Assembly: GCA_951828585.1 (NCBI GenBank)
Contig: OX639991.1
Span: 2,822,576 to 2,886,575, forward strand
DNA: 64,000 nucleotides
Direction: 5' to 3'
Source of the DNA: Longimicrobiales bacterium
Lineage (GTDB): Bacteria; Gemmatimonadota; Gemmatimonadetes; Longimicrobiales; Gaopeijiaceae
The notes beneath the pieces are model-generated. The model was not told the origin of the DNA. It saw only the letters and a program-made list of their open reading frames with translations, and did no database searches. The translations under genes and the position numbers were made by a program. This document shows positions 46,253-54,184 of this stretch, piece after piece (position 1 is the first letter of the stretch; each line of letters starts with the position of its first letter).

Positions 46253-46413
46253 TCATACGAACTGGTTCGGGACTTCCGCGGGGCCCGGGAAGCATGCAGG
46301 TAGTTGCTGGTCGCGGTTTTCCGCCGTCGGCTTCGTTGGCATCCTTATTCGGTGTCCTCAAGGTCTGCCGCACATCTCCCATTCACAACCCCGTCCCGAG
46401 AACCGAACCGCCC

Positions 46414-46704
46414 ATGAACATCGACCAGCTGAACCACTACAAGACCAAACTCGCCTTCGAAACGGATTCGTGGGACCTCTACGAGGCCATGACCCGCAAC
46501 GAGCCCGTCGTCGTGATCGACGGACGCAGCGCCGAAGCGTACGCCCGCGGGTGCAATGCTTCGACCAGGACTGCGCTCAAGCTGCTCACCCTGGGGTTCC
46601 AGGTCCGTGAGCTGATGGGGGGACTCGACTGGTGGAAGCGGGACGGCTACGCGACCGAGGGAGAGGCCTGCCAGGTGGGCACCGAAGTCAACTGCGGGTG
46701 TTGA
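46414..46704 (+). CDS. Rhodanese-like protein with an internal deletion
   Basis: 96 residues beginning MNIDQLNHYKTKLAFETDSW. The first half ends in VVVIDGRSAEAYARG, and the next residues are CNASTRTALKLLTLGFQVRE, then LMGGLDWWKRDGYATEGE. In relatives about 40 residues (the HIPGA-type segment through the strand before the active loop) separate these blocks, so an in-frame deletion has joined them. The C-x4-R active-loop pattern (CNASTR) is still present, but the missing strand and helix should disrupt the fold. It was probably a sulfurtransferase; the present product may be inactive. Confidence 0.55.
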   Translation: MNIDQLNHYKTKLAFETDSWDLYEAMTRNEPVVVIDGRSAEAYARGCNASTRTALKLLTLGFQVRELMGGLDWWKRDGYATEGEACQVGTEVNCGC

Positions 46705-46717
46705 GCCGGCAGCCCCC

Positions 46718-47234
46718 CTACGACTCCACCACGTACGTGGCCAGGATCTTGTCGTGCCACCCCTGGTTCTCCTTGTCGATGAGGATCCAGACGTAACCCA
46801 GTGAGAAGATCAGGCCTGAGATCCATTTGCCGATCCACTCGCGGCCCAGCATGGTCCAGAACCCGGCATCGGCGCCGTTCTCCTTGATGATGCGCATGTG
46901 AAGCAGGTGCTTGCCCGGCGTGGTCCCCCTGGTGAAGAGCATGAGGGCCATGATGCAGTAGGCCGCAAGAACGCCCCAGGCGATCAACCCGCCCACACCG
47001 CCGCCGGTCGGCTCGCCGCCGCCGAGTGCGCCGTCGATGAATACACTCATGAACATGAACCAGAACACGCCAAGGGGGATCACGGCGTCGAGCACGTAGG
47101 CCCCGAGTCGCTTGCCGGGTGTGGCCAGGCGCCCGAGTGCAGGGTTGGTTGATGTTCTTGCGGCAGAGTGCGCACCACTGGGTCCCGGCAACGCGGTCCG
47201 CGCCGCACGCGGGACAGGAAGTCACGTAGTCCAT
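46718..47234 (-). pseudogene. Zinc-ribbon RDD membrane protein with a frameshift
   Basis: The ATG at 47234 begins a zinc ribbon (CPACGADRVAGTQWCALC) that runs to about 47150. The RDD domain then continues in another frame: NPALGRLATPGKRLGAYVLD, LFTRGTTPGKHLLHMRIIKE, and three or four hydrophobic segments to the stop at 46718. One extra base near 47147 (in ATCAACCAACCC) explains the break. The RDD part could still be translated alone from a downstream start. RDD proteins are small membrane proteins of unclear transport function. The shift may also be an assembly error. Confidence 0.6.
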
Positions 47235-47356
47235 TGAGTCATCTTCTCCTTTGTGGATTCAGGCCATCCGGTTGAATCGCGGTTTGCCGCTGGCTCGGCT
47301 CAGCCTCCCCACGCTCCGCGCACAGCCCCCGATACGACGAAAGGGCCGAGATTGTT

Positions 47357-47492
47357 CACAGCCCCCCCACGCACCGCTCCAGGTCATCCAGTAGCCGGAC
47401 CAGCGGTGCCTTGGCAGCCTCCCCGACCTCGCTCAACGTCCCCGGATCTGCCGAACGGCTTCGGCCCCACGCTCCTCCCACCCCTGGGCCGT
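47357..47492 (-). pseudogene. Possible C-terminal remnant of a MarR/HTH-type regulator
   Basis: About 45 residues can be read on the minus strand: VTAQGWEERGAEAVRQIRG, then, after a one-base shift, TLSEVGEAAKAPLVRLLDDL to a TGA at 47357. The helical pattern resembles the C-terminus of MarR-type regulators but is too short to be sure. The upstream edge coincides with palindrome P1. Apart from this fragment and the palindromes, the 47235-47627 interval holds nothing I recognise. Confidence 0.25.
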
Positions 47493-47530
47493 GACAGATT
47501 CGCGGACAGATTCCGTATAGAATCTGTCAC
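47491..47530. repeat. GACAGATTC palindrome P1
   Basis: GACAGATTC occurs twice in direct orientation (47493-47501 and 47505-47513) followed by its inverse GAATCTGTC (47520-47528), leaving a 6-bp spacer in the inner pair. Two other copies of the palindrome are at 47591 and 51469. Confidence 0.7.
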
Positions 47531-47590
47531 AGAGACGGATCCTGGGTAGGCAGAGCCTGCCGAAGAGCCCGAAAAAATCGAGCTCGCGGC

Positions 47591-47610
47591 CAGATTCCTA
47601 GTAGAATCTG
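47591..47610. repeat. GACAGATTC-type palindrome P2
   Basis: CAGATTC-N6-GAATCTG, followed by TCAC as in P1. It lies about 15 bp beyond the end of the lipoprotein gene whose stop is at 47628. Confidence 0.65.
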
Positions 47611-47627
47611 TCACCGACGCGGTGTCC

Positions 47628-48326
47628 CTAGTTGTAGATCACGCTCACCAGACCACAGTCCACCAGGCCGGTATCCTCCTCGGCGTCCCGCGACTCCATC
47701 GTCGCCGTCCACCGTACGGCGGTCCCGAACATGCCCGTGCCGTCGCCGAACACCGAGGGCACCGGAACCTCGCCATCAACGTTGATCTGGCCGGGACGGA
47801 TCCAGTTGGCCCAGTTCTCGTCGATCGCCGCGACGGCCAGGCGGACCGTCACCCCCCAGGGCAGGCCGGTCTCCAGCCTGCGGGCCGCTTTGCGCGCGTT
47901 GAACGGGACATCGACTTCGATCAGCTTGCGCGGAAACCCCATTTCGGACTGGTAGGAGGGGGCGGGCATCCAGGCGGCGGTGAGATACAGCGGACCGGGC
48001 TCGTCCCAGAGGTTGTCCCTGAAGCGATAGTCGTGTTGGCGTGAAGAGGCCGGGAATCGTTCCTCGAGGGTCAACGTCCGGTCCGACTGGTCGGTCACGC
48101 GGACCGAGGCTCCCGGAACCCGGCCGTCCACGGAGTCGCGAACGAGGAGCGCCAGGATGTCGGTGCTCTGGACCGTCGAGTCCGCCGGGTCGACGGTCAG
48201 AACCACGGTCACGCTCGCGGCCACCAGCGCCTCCTTTTCGACTTCCGTCCAGTCCAGTGCGCAGGCGGCGAACAGCGGCAGCAGCGCCGGGATTGCCCAG
48301 CGGAACCCACGAGATGATGTGCGCAT
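47628..48326 (-). CDS. Lipoprotein encoded with a TonB receptor
   Basis: 232 residues from the ATG at 48326, which overlaps the stop of the receptor gene (TGATG). The signal peptide ends at LLPLFAACALDW. The mature part has beta-rich segments (SVTVVLTVDPADSTVQSTDI, VPGASVRVTDQS, GVTVRLAVAAIDENW). No family is certain; the position and layout suggest a surface lipoprotein partner of the receptor. The receptor itself is broken, so this protein may have lost its partner. Confidence 0.6.
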   Translation of the reverse strand: MRTSSRGFRWAIPALLPLFAACALDWTEVEKEALVAASVTVVLTVDPADSTVQSTDILALLVRDSVDGRVPGASVRVTDQSDRTLTLEERFPASSRQHDYRFRDNLWDEPGPLYLTAAWMPAPSYQSEMGFPRKLIEVDVPFNARKAARRLETGLPWGVTVRLAVAAIDENWANWIRPGQINVDGEVPVPSVFGDGTGMFGTAVRWTATMESRDAEEDTGLVDCGLVSVIYN

Positions 48327-49946
48327 CAGAACGACACCTCCACTCCGAGCGTGGGAAGGATCGGCACGAGCGACACTCCCCGGCGCCGGCCGCGGGGTTG
48401 CCCGAAGTAGTCGGTGTACTCGTAGAACACCACGTTCTTGCGGTTGTACACGTTGAGCACGCTGAGCCAGGGAGTCACAAGGCCCCAGCGCTTGCGAATC
48501 ACCTTGCGCAGGCTGATGTCGAGCCGATGATGAACCGGGAACCGTTCGCCGTTCCTCGGTCCCAGCCACACCACGGCCTCCCGGCCTCCCGGCCGCAGAT
48601 CGATCATCCTCCGGGGATTGACGGAGTACGACGCGTGACGGGTGTGCGGAAGCCCGGTGGCCGAGACTCCAGCGCAGCCCGCCGTCCACGTTCCAGGGCA
48701 GCCGGCGCTGAACGACCAGGTCCAGCGCGGTTCCGTCGCAGCAGGAACTCCGCTCCGAAGGATCTTCCCGTGCCCGCCTTGAAGTCGTCCGACCGAACGC
48801 CGGGGTCGTCGGCCCAGTTTCTCGCGGCGAGACCCTCGTAGCCGCGATGGTATCCCGCCGCCGAGGCGAACCACTCGTCGTCCGCGCCGAAGAAGCCTTC
48901 CAGTCCCCCCTGGAACTGGCGCGAGACCACCGGCGACACCTCGTTGCCCGCGAGCACCCACGAATCCAGGGCGATCGGCAGGGATTCGTCCCGCACCGAC
49001 TGCAGGAACTGGACGTAGCGTCCGGCGTCCAGCCGCACCGCCCAGCGCCCCGTCCCCCAGGAAGCGCTTGAGGGCGATGCGGGGTGAGGTGCTGGTCCCG
49101 CTGTCGAACCAATGGTCCAGCCGAAGGCCGCCCTCCATGAGCCATTGCGGGTTGGGAGACCAGTTGAACTGCGAATAGGCAAATGCTCCCAGGCCGGTCG
49201 AATGGCCGTTTCTCACCAACGACTCGACCTCGCCTCTGCTGACGTCCGAATGTTCCAGACCCTCGAAGGCCAGGCCCGATTTCCAACGGAGCGACGAGGC
49301 GGGCCTGCGCTCCATGTCCGCGCCCAGCGAGAGCCGGTAGATCGCGGTCTCCAGCATCGGCGATCCGAACTCGGACAGGTTGAAGTCGCCCTCGAAGCGC
49401 GAGTACGACCCGTGGATGTCGAGCGAGCCTCCGTTGGAGCCGGGACGGGTCCACGAGAAGCCGAGGGCCCTGTTTCCTCAACGCCAGGAGGGGGATTGCG
49501 ACCTCGGTGCGAACTCGGCCCCTGATGGTCGCGTCGAAGCGGGGCACCTCGGGTGGGGCCCGGGGGACGACGATCACCTGGGTGCCAAGCTCCACGTATC
49601 CCAGCTCGGTGCCCTCCAGCATGTGGTCGAGGGCGCGGGCGATGTTCAGCGTGGTGCAGGCGCAGGCGACGAGGTGGCCGGGGGGCAGAAGGGTGGGGCT
49701 GAAGGCGATCTGGACGCTCGATCGCTCGGAGAGCCGGGCGAGTGCGTCGGCCAGGGGCAGCTGCTCGACGGTGAGGCGGGCGGGGGTGGCGAGGAGGGAG
49801 CCGGGTTCGGGTTCGATGCCGGTCCGGCCGCGGAGCAGGGCGACCTCCTGCAGCTGCTGCGCGGCGAGGGGGGCCGCGAAGAGGGGGGTGACGAGGACGA
49901 GGGCGGTTGCCGCGAGCGCTGCCCGGCGGGCTCTCCGGCCCCTCAC
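48326..49946 (-). pseudogene. FecA-type TonB-dependent receptor, deleted and multiply frameshifted
   Basis: A GTG at 49946 overlapping the fecR-type stop begins a signal peptide (AALAATALVLVTPLFAAPLA) and an STN signalling domain (LTVEQLPLADALARLSERSS ... GTELGYVELGTQVIVVP). The following carboxypeptidase-like domain stops at IRGRVRTEV, and the sequence jumps to barrel strands in another frame (GFSWTRPGSNGGSLDIHG) near 49470, so the plug and early barrel are gone. Further frame changes occur near 49055, 48740 and 48640. The end is intact: PWLSVLNVYNRKNVVFYEYT and a final GVEVSF. It was the receptor of a sigma/FecR surface-signalling system. Confidence 0.75.
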
Positions 49947-50956
49947 GATTCCGCCCCCGTGTCGCGGGCGTCGATCCGCACCGTGGTTTCGCCGATGGTG
50001 CATTGCGCGTCGATCACGCTGCACACGACGGTCATGACCTCTTCGAGGGACTTCCCGTTGAACCACATCGTCAGAGTCCTTTCCCTCAGAGCGGGATCGC
50101 TGATCTCGACCTCTCTGCCGTAGCGCGTTCCGACCTCCCGCATCGCCACCGCCAGAGGCGTGTCCTGGAAGATCAGGAAATCGCCGAGCCAGTTCGCCAC
50201 CTCTTCGATCGGGGGAGCGTCCTCAACGAGTTGGGGGCTTCCGCGCACCAGGCGGGTTGCCTGTCCCGCACCGACCTCGACTTCCTGGTCCCCCCGGCCG
50301 GCCAGCGCGACCCGCCCCTCCACGACCACGACGGCCAGCTCGTCGGCCTGTGCGGCCAGGTGGAAGCGCGTCCCGAGCACCCGTGCCGATCCGGCGGCGG
50401 TGGTGACGACGAACTGCCGGGACTCGTCCGTCGTGACGGAGAAGAACGCCTCGCCTTCGAGAGTGACCTGCCGCGTGGGCACATCCGCCGAGTGGGTTGC
50501 GTAGATGGTCAGCCGGCTTTCGGGACCCAGCCGGACGACGCTGCCGTCGTCGAGCCGGACCATGGCGGTTTCGTCCGTGGCCGTGAGGAAGTCACGGGCG
50601 GCGACGGCACCGTCCGGGGTGGGGCCGGCGCCGTTCGAGACGTTCCAGAGGGTGAAGCCGACAATCGCCGCCGCCGCTGTGATCCATGTTCCGGGATGGC
50701 GGAGCCATGTACGAGCGGGTCTCCGGGGTGCCGCCAACTGCGCCCGCCGGGCCTCGGCCCGCCAGATCAGTTGCTCGACGGGAGGCGGGCTGTCCGGATC
50801 GATCGCCTGATCGACCGGCTCCCCGGCCCGGATCAGCCGGCGCAACTCGGCGAGCACACCCTCCGCGTCCGCGGAACGGCTGCGCCAGGCTTCGACCGAT
50901 CGACTCTCTTCGTCCGTCGTCCGGTCGCGCAGATAGCGTAGTAGCAGTTCGTCCAT
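49943..50956 (-). CDS. FecR-type anti-sigma regulator
   Basis: 337 residues. The N-terminal cytosolic part (LLLRYLRDRTTDEESRSVEA) is a zinc-free anti-sigma-like segment, followed by one membrane helix (TWITAAAAIVGFTLWNV). The periplasmic FecR domain has FLTATDETAMVRLDDGSVVR, EGEAFFSVTTDESRQFVV and VLGTRFHLAAQADELAVVVV, and a C-terminal STN-like module (TPLAVAMREVGTRYGREVEI) follows. In intact systems it carries the signal from the receptor to the sigma factor. Here both partners are damaged while this gene remains open. The GAGGAG before the ATG is close (3 bases). Confidence 0.85.
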   Translation of the reverse strand: MDELLLRYLRDRTTDEESRSVEAWRSRSADAEGVLAELRRLIRAGEPVDQAIDPDSPPPVEQLIWRAEARRAQLAAPRRPARTWLRHPGTWITAAAAIVGFTLWNVSNGAGPTPDGAVAARDFLTATDETAMVRLDDGSVVRLGPESRLTIYATHSADVPTRQVTLEGEAFFSVTTDESRQFVVTTAAGSARVLGTRFHLAAQADELAVVVVEGRVALAGRGDQEVEVGAGQATRLVRGSPQLVEDAPPIEEVANWLGDFLIFQDTPLAVAMREVGTRYGREVEISDPALRERTLTMWFNGKSLEEVMTVVCSVIDAQCTIGETTVRIDARDTGAES

Positions 50957-51042
50957 CGACTCCTCACAATTCCGTCTGGGTCGTCACGTCGCAATCAGGG
51001 GTGTTGACCAGAGAGCGCACGAGCCCCGCCAGGACTACCATC

Positions 51043-51431
51043 TCATCCCTCCAGCGCTCCCGAATCGGTGACCGCCTTGCGCACGGCGCGAAGCGCGGAA
51101 CTCATCTGGTTCGCCACAGTCTGCACGGACACGTTCATCACGGTAGAGGCGTCCGCGTGCGAGAGACCCCGCATGAAAAAAAGCTCGAAAACTTCGCGGC
51201 GACGGTCGGGAAGCGCGGCGACGGCGTCCTCGAACACTTCGGTCAGCAGCTTTTCGTCGAGGACTTCGTCAGGCGTCGCCGGACGCGCGGGGGGCGAGTG
51301 TTCCTGGCGTACGAGCCAGCGCCGCCGTACCCCCTGCCTGCGCTTCTGTCGATCACCAGGCTGCGCACGATTCGGTACAGGTAGGCGCGGCCCGATCCCC
51401 TGGGCTCCCATCCCCGCCTGCGGTCCCAGAC
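51043..51431 (-). pseudogene. ECF sigma factor, 5'-truncated and frameshifted
   Basis: Region 4 is intact: AVAALPDRRREVFELFFMRG, LSHADASTVMNVSVQTVANQ, MSSALRAVRKAV, a typical ECF helix-turn-helix. Upstream, another frame holds the end of region 2 (WDRRRGWEPRGSGRAYLYRI and VRSLVID), so one base is missing near 51340. A stop precedes this frame at 51432, and the rest of region 2, about 60 residues, is absent. It partnered the FecR protein at 49943. Palindrome P3 lies 37 bases beyond the break. Confidence 0.7.
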
Positions 51432-51468
51432 CTATCGCTCGGGGACGCTCAGCACAACGTGGGATTCT

Positions 51469-51492
51469 GACAGATTCCGGTATGAATCTGTC
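51469..51492. repeat. GACAGATTC palindrome P3
   Basis: GACAGATTC-N6-GAATCTGTC, perfect 9-bp arms with spacer CGGTAT. It is between the truncated sigma gene and the divergent RidA-type gene. Confidence 0.7.
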
Positions 51493-51593
51493 CGACCCAC
51501 TCCTGTCCGACCCACTCCCCTTGCCCGCGTTGCCGTTCGGCCTAACATCAGCGTCAGCGTATCCGTCAACCCGATCCGGGAGCGATCCGTCTC

Positions 51594-52808
51594 ATGAAGA
51601 TCTCGACTTTGTACGGCCGACTCCACTGCGCGACGGCGTCCCGCGGCCGCCGGACGCGGGCAGCCGCGCAGGCGCCCCGCGCACGCTACGCCGGCTGGTC
51701 GCGTGGCCTTCGCTCCGCGCTCTTGGCCTCGGCTCTCCTCCTCCTTCCGACCCCCAGCATTGCCCAGACCCCCGAGCTCGTCTTCCTCTCGAACATCACC
51801 GCCACCTCACGCGACGCCGTCCCCCTCACGACCGTCGAGGAGCAGACCGCGGCCGCGCTGGACGCCCTCGGCGAGCAGCTGCGCGCGCACGGGCTCGGCT
51901 ACGACGATGTCGTCGCGATGAACGTCTTCTTGCGGGACTCGCGCCACTTCCAGGCGATGAACGGGGTCTACCGGGGATACTTCGCCACCGACCCGCCGAC
52001 GCGCGCGACCGTCGAGGCCGACCTGACCGACCGGGACGCCCTCGTGCAGATCTCGGCGGTGGCCACGCCGGACGAGACGGAGGTGGTGTTGCCGCCGGGC
52101 CTGCAGTCGCCGGCGCTGCCGTATTCGTGGGGCATCCGCGCGGGCGACGTGCTCTTCATCGCGGGAGCCACCAGCCGCGATCCGGAGACCTATCAGCCCG
52201 TGCGGGGCGACGTGCAGACCCAGACGCGGCGCGTCTTCGGCAACATCGGCATGGTGCTGGAAGCGGCCGGGATGGACTACGGCGACCTGGTCGCCTGCAA
52301 GGTCTTCCTGGACGACGTGCGGCTCTGGGGCGACATGAACACGGCGTACCGGGAGTTCGTGACGGCCGAGGACCCGCCGGCGCGGGCCGCGGTGCGCGGG
52401 GGACTGATGAACCCCGACTTCCTGGTCGAGATCCAGTGCGTGGCCGAACGGTCGGAGGAGCGGCGGGTGGTGCTGCGCGAGGGGCAGCGGCGAGGGCGGT
52501 CGCCGCTGTCGCCGGCGATCGCGACGGGTGAGCGGGTCTGGCTGTCGGGGATGCTGGCGCGCGGGGAGGATGCCGAGGCGGAGGCGCGCAACACGCTGGC
52601 CAGCCTGGGGGGGACGCTTGAGGCGGCGGGACTGGGGTTCGGCGATGTGGTCGACGTGTGGGTGTACCTGACCGACGTGCGGGATGCGGACACCGTGCTG
52701 GAAGTGCTGGCCGAAATGGTGCCCGAGGGGGTGGCGACGACGGTGGTGGGTCTGCCGCTGGTGGGACGTTTGGGTGTCGAGATCCAGATGACGGCGGTGG
52801 TGCGCTGA
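51594..52808 (+). CDS. Exported protein of three tandem RidA/YjgF domains
   Basis: 404 residues with a basic N-terminus and hydrophobic export segment (LLASALLLLPTPSIAQ). Three RidA-like domains follow at about residues 60-165 (LVFLSNITATSRD ... VVAMNVFLRDSRHFQAMNGV), 170-285 (GDVLFIAGATSRDPETYQPV ... LVACKVFLDDVRLWGDMNTA) and 290-404 (GERVWLSGMLARGED ... VVDVWVYLTDVRDADTVLEV). Cytosolic RidA trimers hydrolyse reactive enamines. The first two domains have family-like cores; the catalytic Arg is plausible only in domain 2 (PPARAAVRGG). The single chain may form an intramolecular trimer outside the cytoplasm, which is inferred. Confidence 0.75.
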   Translation: MKISTLYGRLHCATASRGRRTRAAAQAPRARYAGWSRGLRSALLASALLLLPTPSIAQTPELVFLSNITATSRDAVPLTTVEEQTAAALDALGEQLRAHGLGYDDVVAMNVFLRDSRHFQAMNGVYRGYFATDPPTRATVEADLTDRDALVQISAVATPDETEVVLPPGLQSPALPYSWGIRAGDVLFIAGATSRDPETYQPVRGDVQTQTRRVFGNIGMVLEAAGMDYGDLVACKVFLDDVRLWGDMNTAYREFVTAEDPPARAAVRGGLMNPDFLVEIQCVAERSEERRVVLREGQRRGRSPLSPAIATGERVWLSGMLARGEDAEAEARNTLASLGGTLEAAGLGFGDVVDVWVYLTDVRDADTVLEVLAEMVPEGVATTVVGLPLVGRLGVEIQMTAVVR

Positions 52809-52885
52809 GGGTGGGTTCGGCCCGGTCGTTGGCTGGACGGGGCAGGGGGGTCGACCGCCCCGGATCCGGGTTGCCCTTCACCACC

Positions 52886-53081
52886 GATGCCGCTAACGTG
52901 GCGCGCTGAAGCGAGGGGGCCACCGGAAGTTCGGTCTGAAGCCGACGCGGCCCCGCCACTGTAGGAGGCCCGGATCCCCGGCGGATCCGGCGCGAGTCGC
53001 TCCTGGCGGCCCACGGGCTGCCAGCCACTGGGGTTTGTCCCCGGGAAGGCGAGCGATTTCGCCTCGAGCCAGGAGACGCGG
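52886..53081 (+). promoter_or_regulatory. Cobalamin riboswitch
   Basis: The RNA has the class I cobalamin pattern: CACCGGAAGTTCGGTCTG then GCGGCCCCGCCACTGT, a variable arm, CAGCCACTGGGG ... CCCGGGAAGGCG, and the B12 box AGCCAGGAGAC at 53067-53077. It lies directly upstream of ABC-transporter genes and should repress them when adenosylcobalamin or a related corrinoid is bound. Confidence 0.9.
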
Positions 53082-53115
53082 CTCCCTCGTCCCTCAACAC
53101 CATCCTTCGAGGGAG
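53082..53115 (+). promoter_or_regulatory. Hairpin covering the ribosome-binding site (riboswitch expression platform)
   Basis: CTCCCTCG (53082-53089) pairs with CGAGGGAG (53108-53115). The 3' arm contains the Shine-Dalgarno sequence GGGAGGGG (53111-53118), 5 bases before a GTG at 53124. This suggests control of translation initiation rather than termination; there is no T-run. Confidence 0.6.
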
Positions 53116-53123
53116 GGGACCTG

Positions 53124-53192
53124 GTGTACATCGCGCTGGACCGTCCGGAGCCCGGCCCCGTCATCGTGCGGCGCGTCGCGCGGGAACATTGA
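53124..53192 (+). CDS. 22-codon leader reading frame coupled to the permease
   Basis: A GTG at 53124 with an excellent ribosome-binding site opens a short frame (VYIALDRPEPGPVIVRR...). Its TGA at 53190-53192 overlaps the TTG start of the permease gene. It may be a leader peptide that couples riboswitch-controlled initiation to the permease, or the remnant of a gene (such as a receptor) deleted from this position. No function can be assigned. Confidence 0.4.
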   Translation: MYIALDRPEPGPVIVRRVAREH

Positions 53193-54184
53193 CGGGCTCC
53201 CCGCGGCGGATCGCACTCCTCGGGCTAGCGGTTCTCATCGCCGCCGCTGTCAGCATCTCCTTCGGTGCCTCGGGCCTGGGCCCCGGCGACCTGTGGCGGA
53301 CCCTTGCGGGCGATGCCGACCCCTCCACGCGCACCATCCTGCTGCAGCTGCGGCTGCCGCGCGCCGTTCTTGCGGCGCTCGTGGGCGGGGCGCTGGGTCT
53401 GAGCGGCTGCACCTTTCAGGCGCTTCTGCGCAACCCGCTCGCGGAACCATACGTGCTGGGCATCTCCGGGGGCGCGGCGGTCGGCGCGGTGGGCGTGATG
53501 GTTACGGGCCTCGGTGCGCTCATTCCGTGGATGCTGCCGCTCGGCGCCTTCCTGGGAGCGGTGGCGGCGATGGCGCTGGTGCTGGAGGTCGCGCGGCGGG
53601 CCTCGCCGGGTGGAGTGGACACACGCGTCTTGATCCTCTCTGGGGTGATCGCGGGGGCCTTCTTCAACGCGGTGATCCTGCTCCTGCTCACGCTTGCCGA
53701 CCTCGAGTCCTTCCGTTCGGCGATCTTCTGGTTGATGGGCAACCTGTCTCGCGCGGATTGGGGTTCGATTGGGTGGCTCGTGGCATTGGTGACGCCCGCG
53801 GCGGTCGTCGTCCTCTCGCTGGCCCGCGCCTTCAATCTTCTGTCGCGCGGGGAAGAGGTCGCCTACTACCTGGGCGCGTCGGTGCAGCGGGTTAAGTTGA
53901 CCGCGTATCTGGCCGCGTCGCTGATGGTGGGCGCGGCGGTCGCGGTGGTCGGCGTGATCGGGTTCGTGGGGCTGATTTTGCCGCATGCGGTGCGGCTGGC
54001 CTGGGGGAACGACCATCGCCTGCTTCTGCCTGCGTCGTTCATGGCGGGGGCGGCGTTTCTTCTGTTGGCGGACACGGTGGCGCGGCTGGTGGTGGCGCCG
54101 GCCGAGCTGCCGACGGGGGTGGTGACAGCGGTGTTTGGGGTGCCGTTTTTCGTGGTGCTGCTGATGCGCGGGGGGCGGCGGTGA
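53189..54184 (+). CDS. btuC: Corrinoid ABC transporter permease (BtuC/FecCD family)
   Basis: 331 residues, with a TTG start at 53189 embedded in the preceding stop. About ten hydrophobic segments and the family motifs LRLPRAVLAALVGGALGLSG, FQALLRNPLAEPYVLGISGG, FWLMGNLSRADWGSI and GFVGLILPHAVRLAWGNDHR identify the FecCD/BtuC family. The cobalamin riboswitch upstream makes vitamin B12 or another corrinoid the likely substrate rather than iron-siderophore. It is translationally coupled to the ATPase gene (GTGA). Confidence 0.85.
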   Translation: MTGSPRRIALLGLAVLIAAAVSISFGASGLGPGDLWRTLAGDADPSTRTILLQLRLPRAVLAALVGGALGLSGCTFQALLRNPLAEPYVLGISGGAAVGAVGVMVTGLGALIPWMLPLGAFLGAVAAMALVLEVARRASPGGVDTRVLILSGVIAGAFFNAVILLLLTLADLESFRSAIFWLMGNLSRADWGSIGWLVALVTPAAVVVLSLARAFNLLSRGEEVAYYLGASVQRVKLTAYLAASLMVGAAVAVVGVIGFVGLILPHAVRLAWGNDHRLLLPASFMAGAAFLLLADTVARLVVAPAELPTGVVTAVFGVPFFVVLLMRGGRR

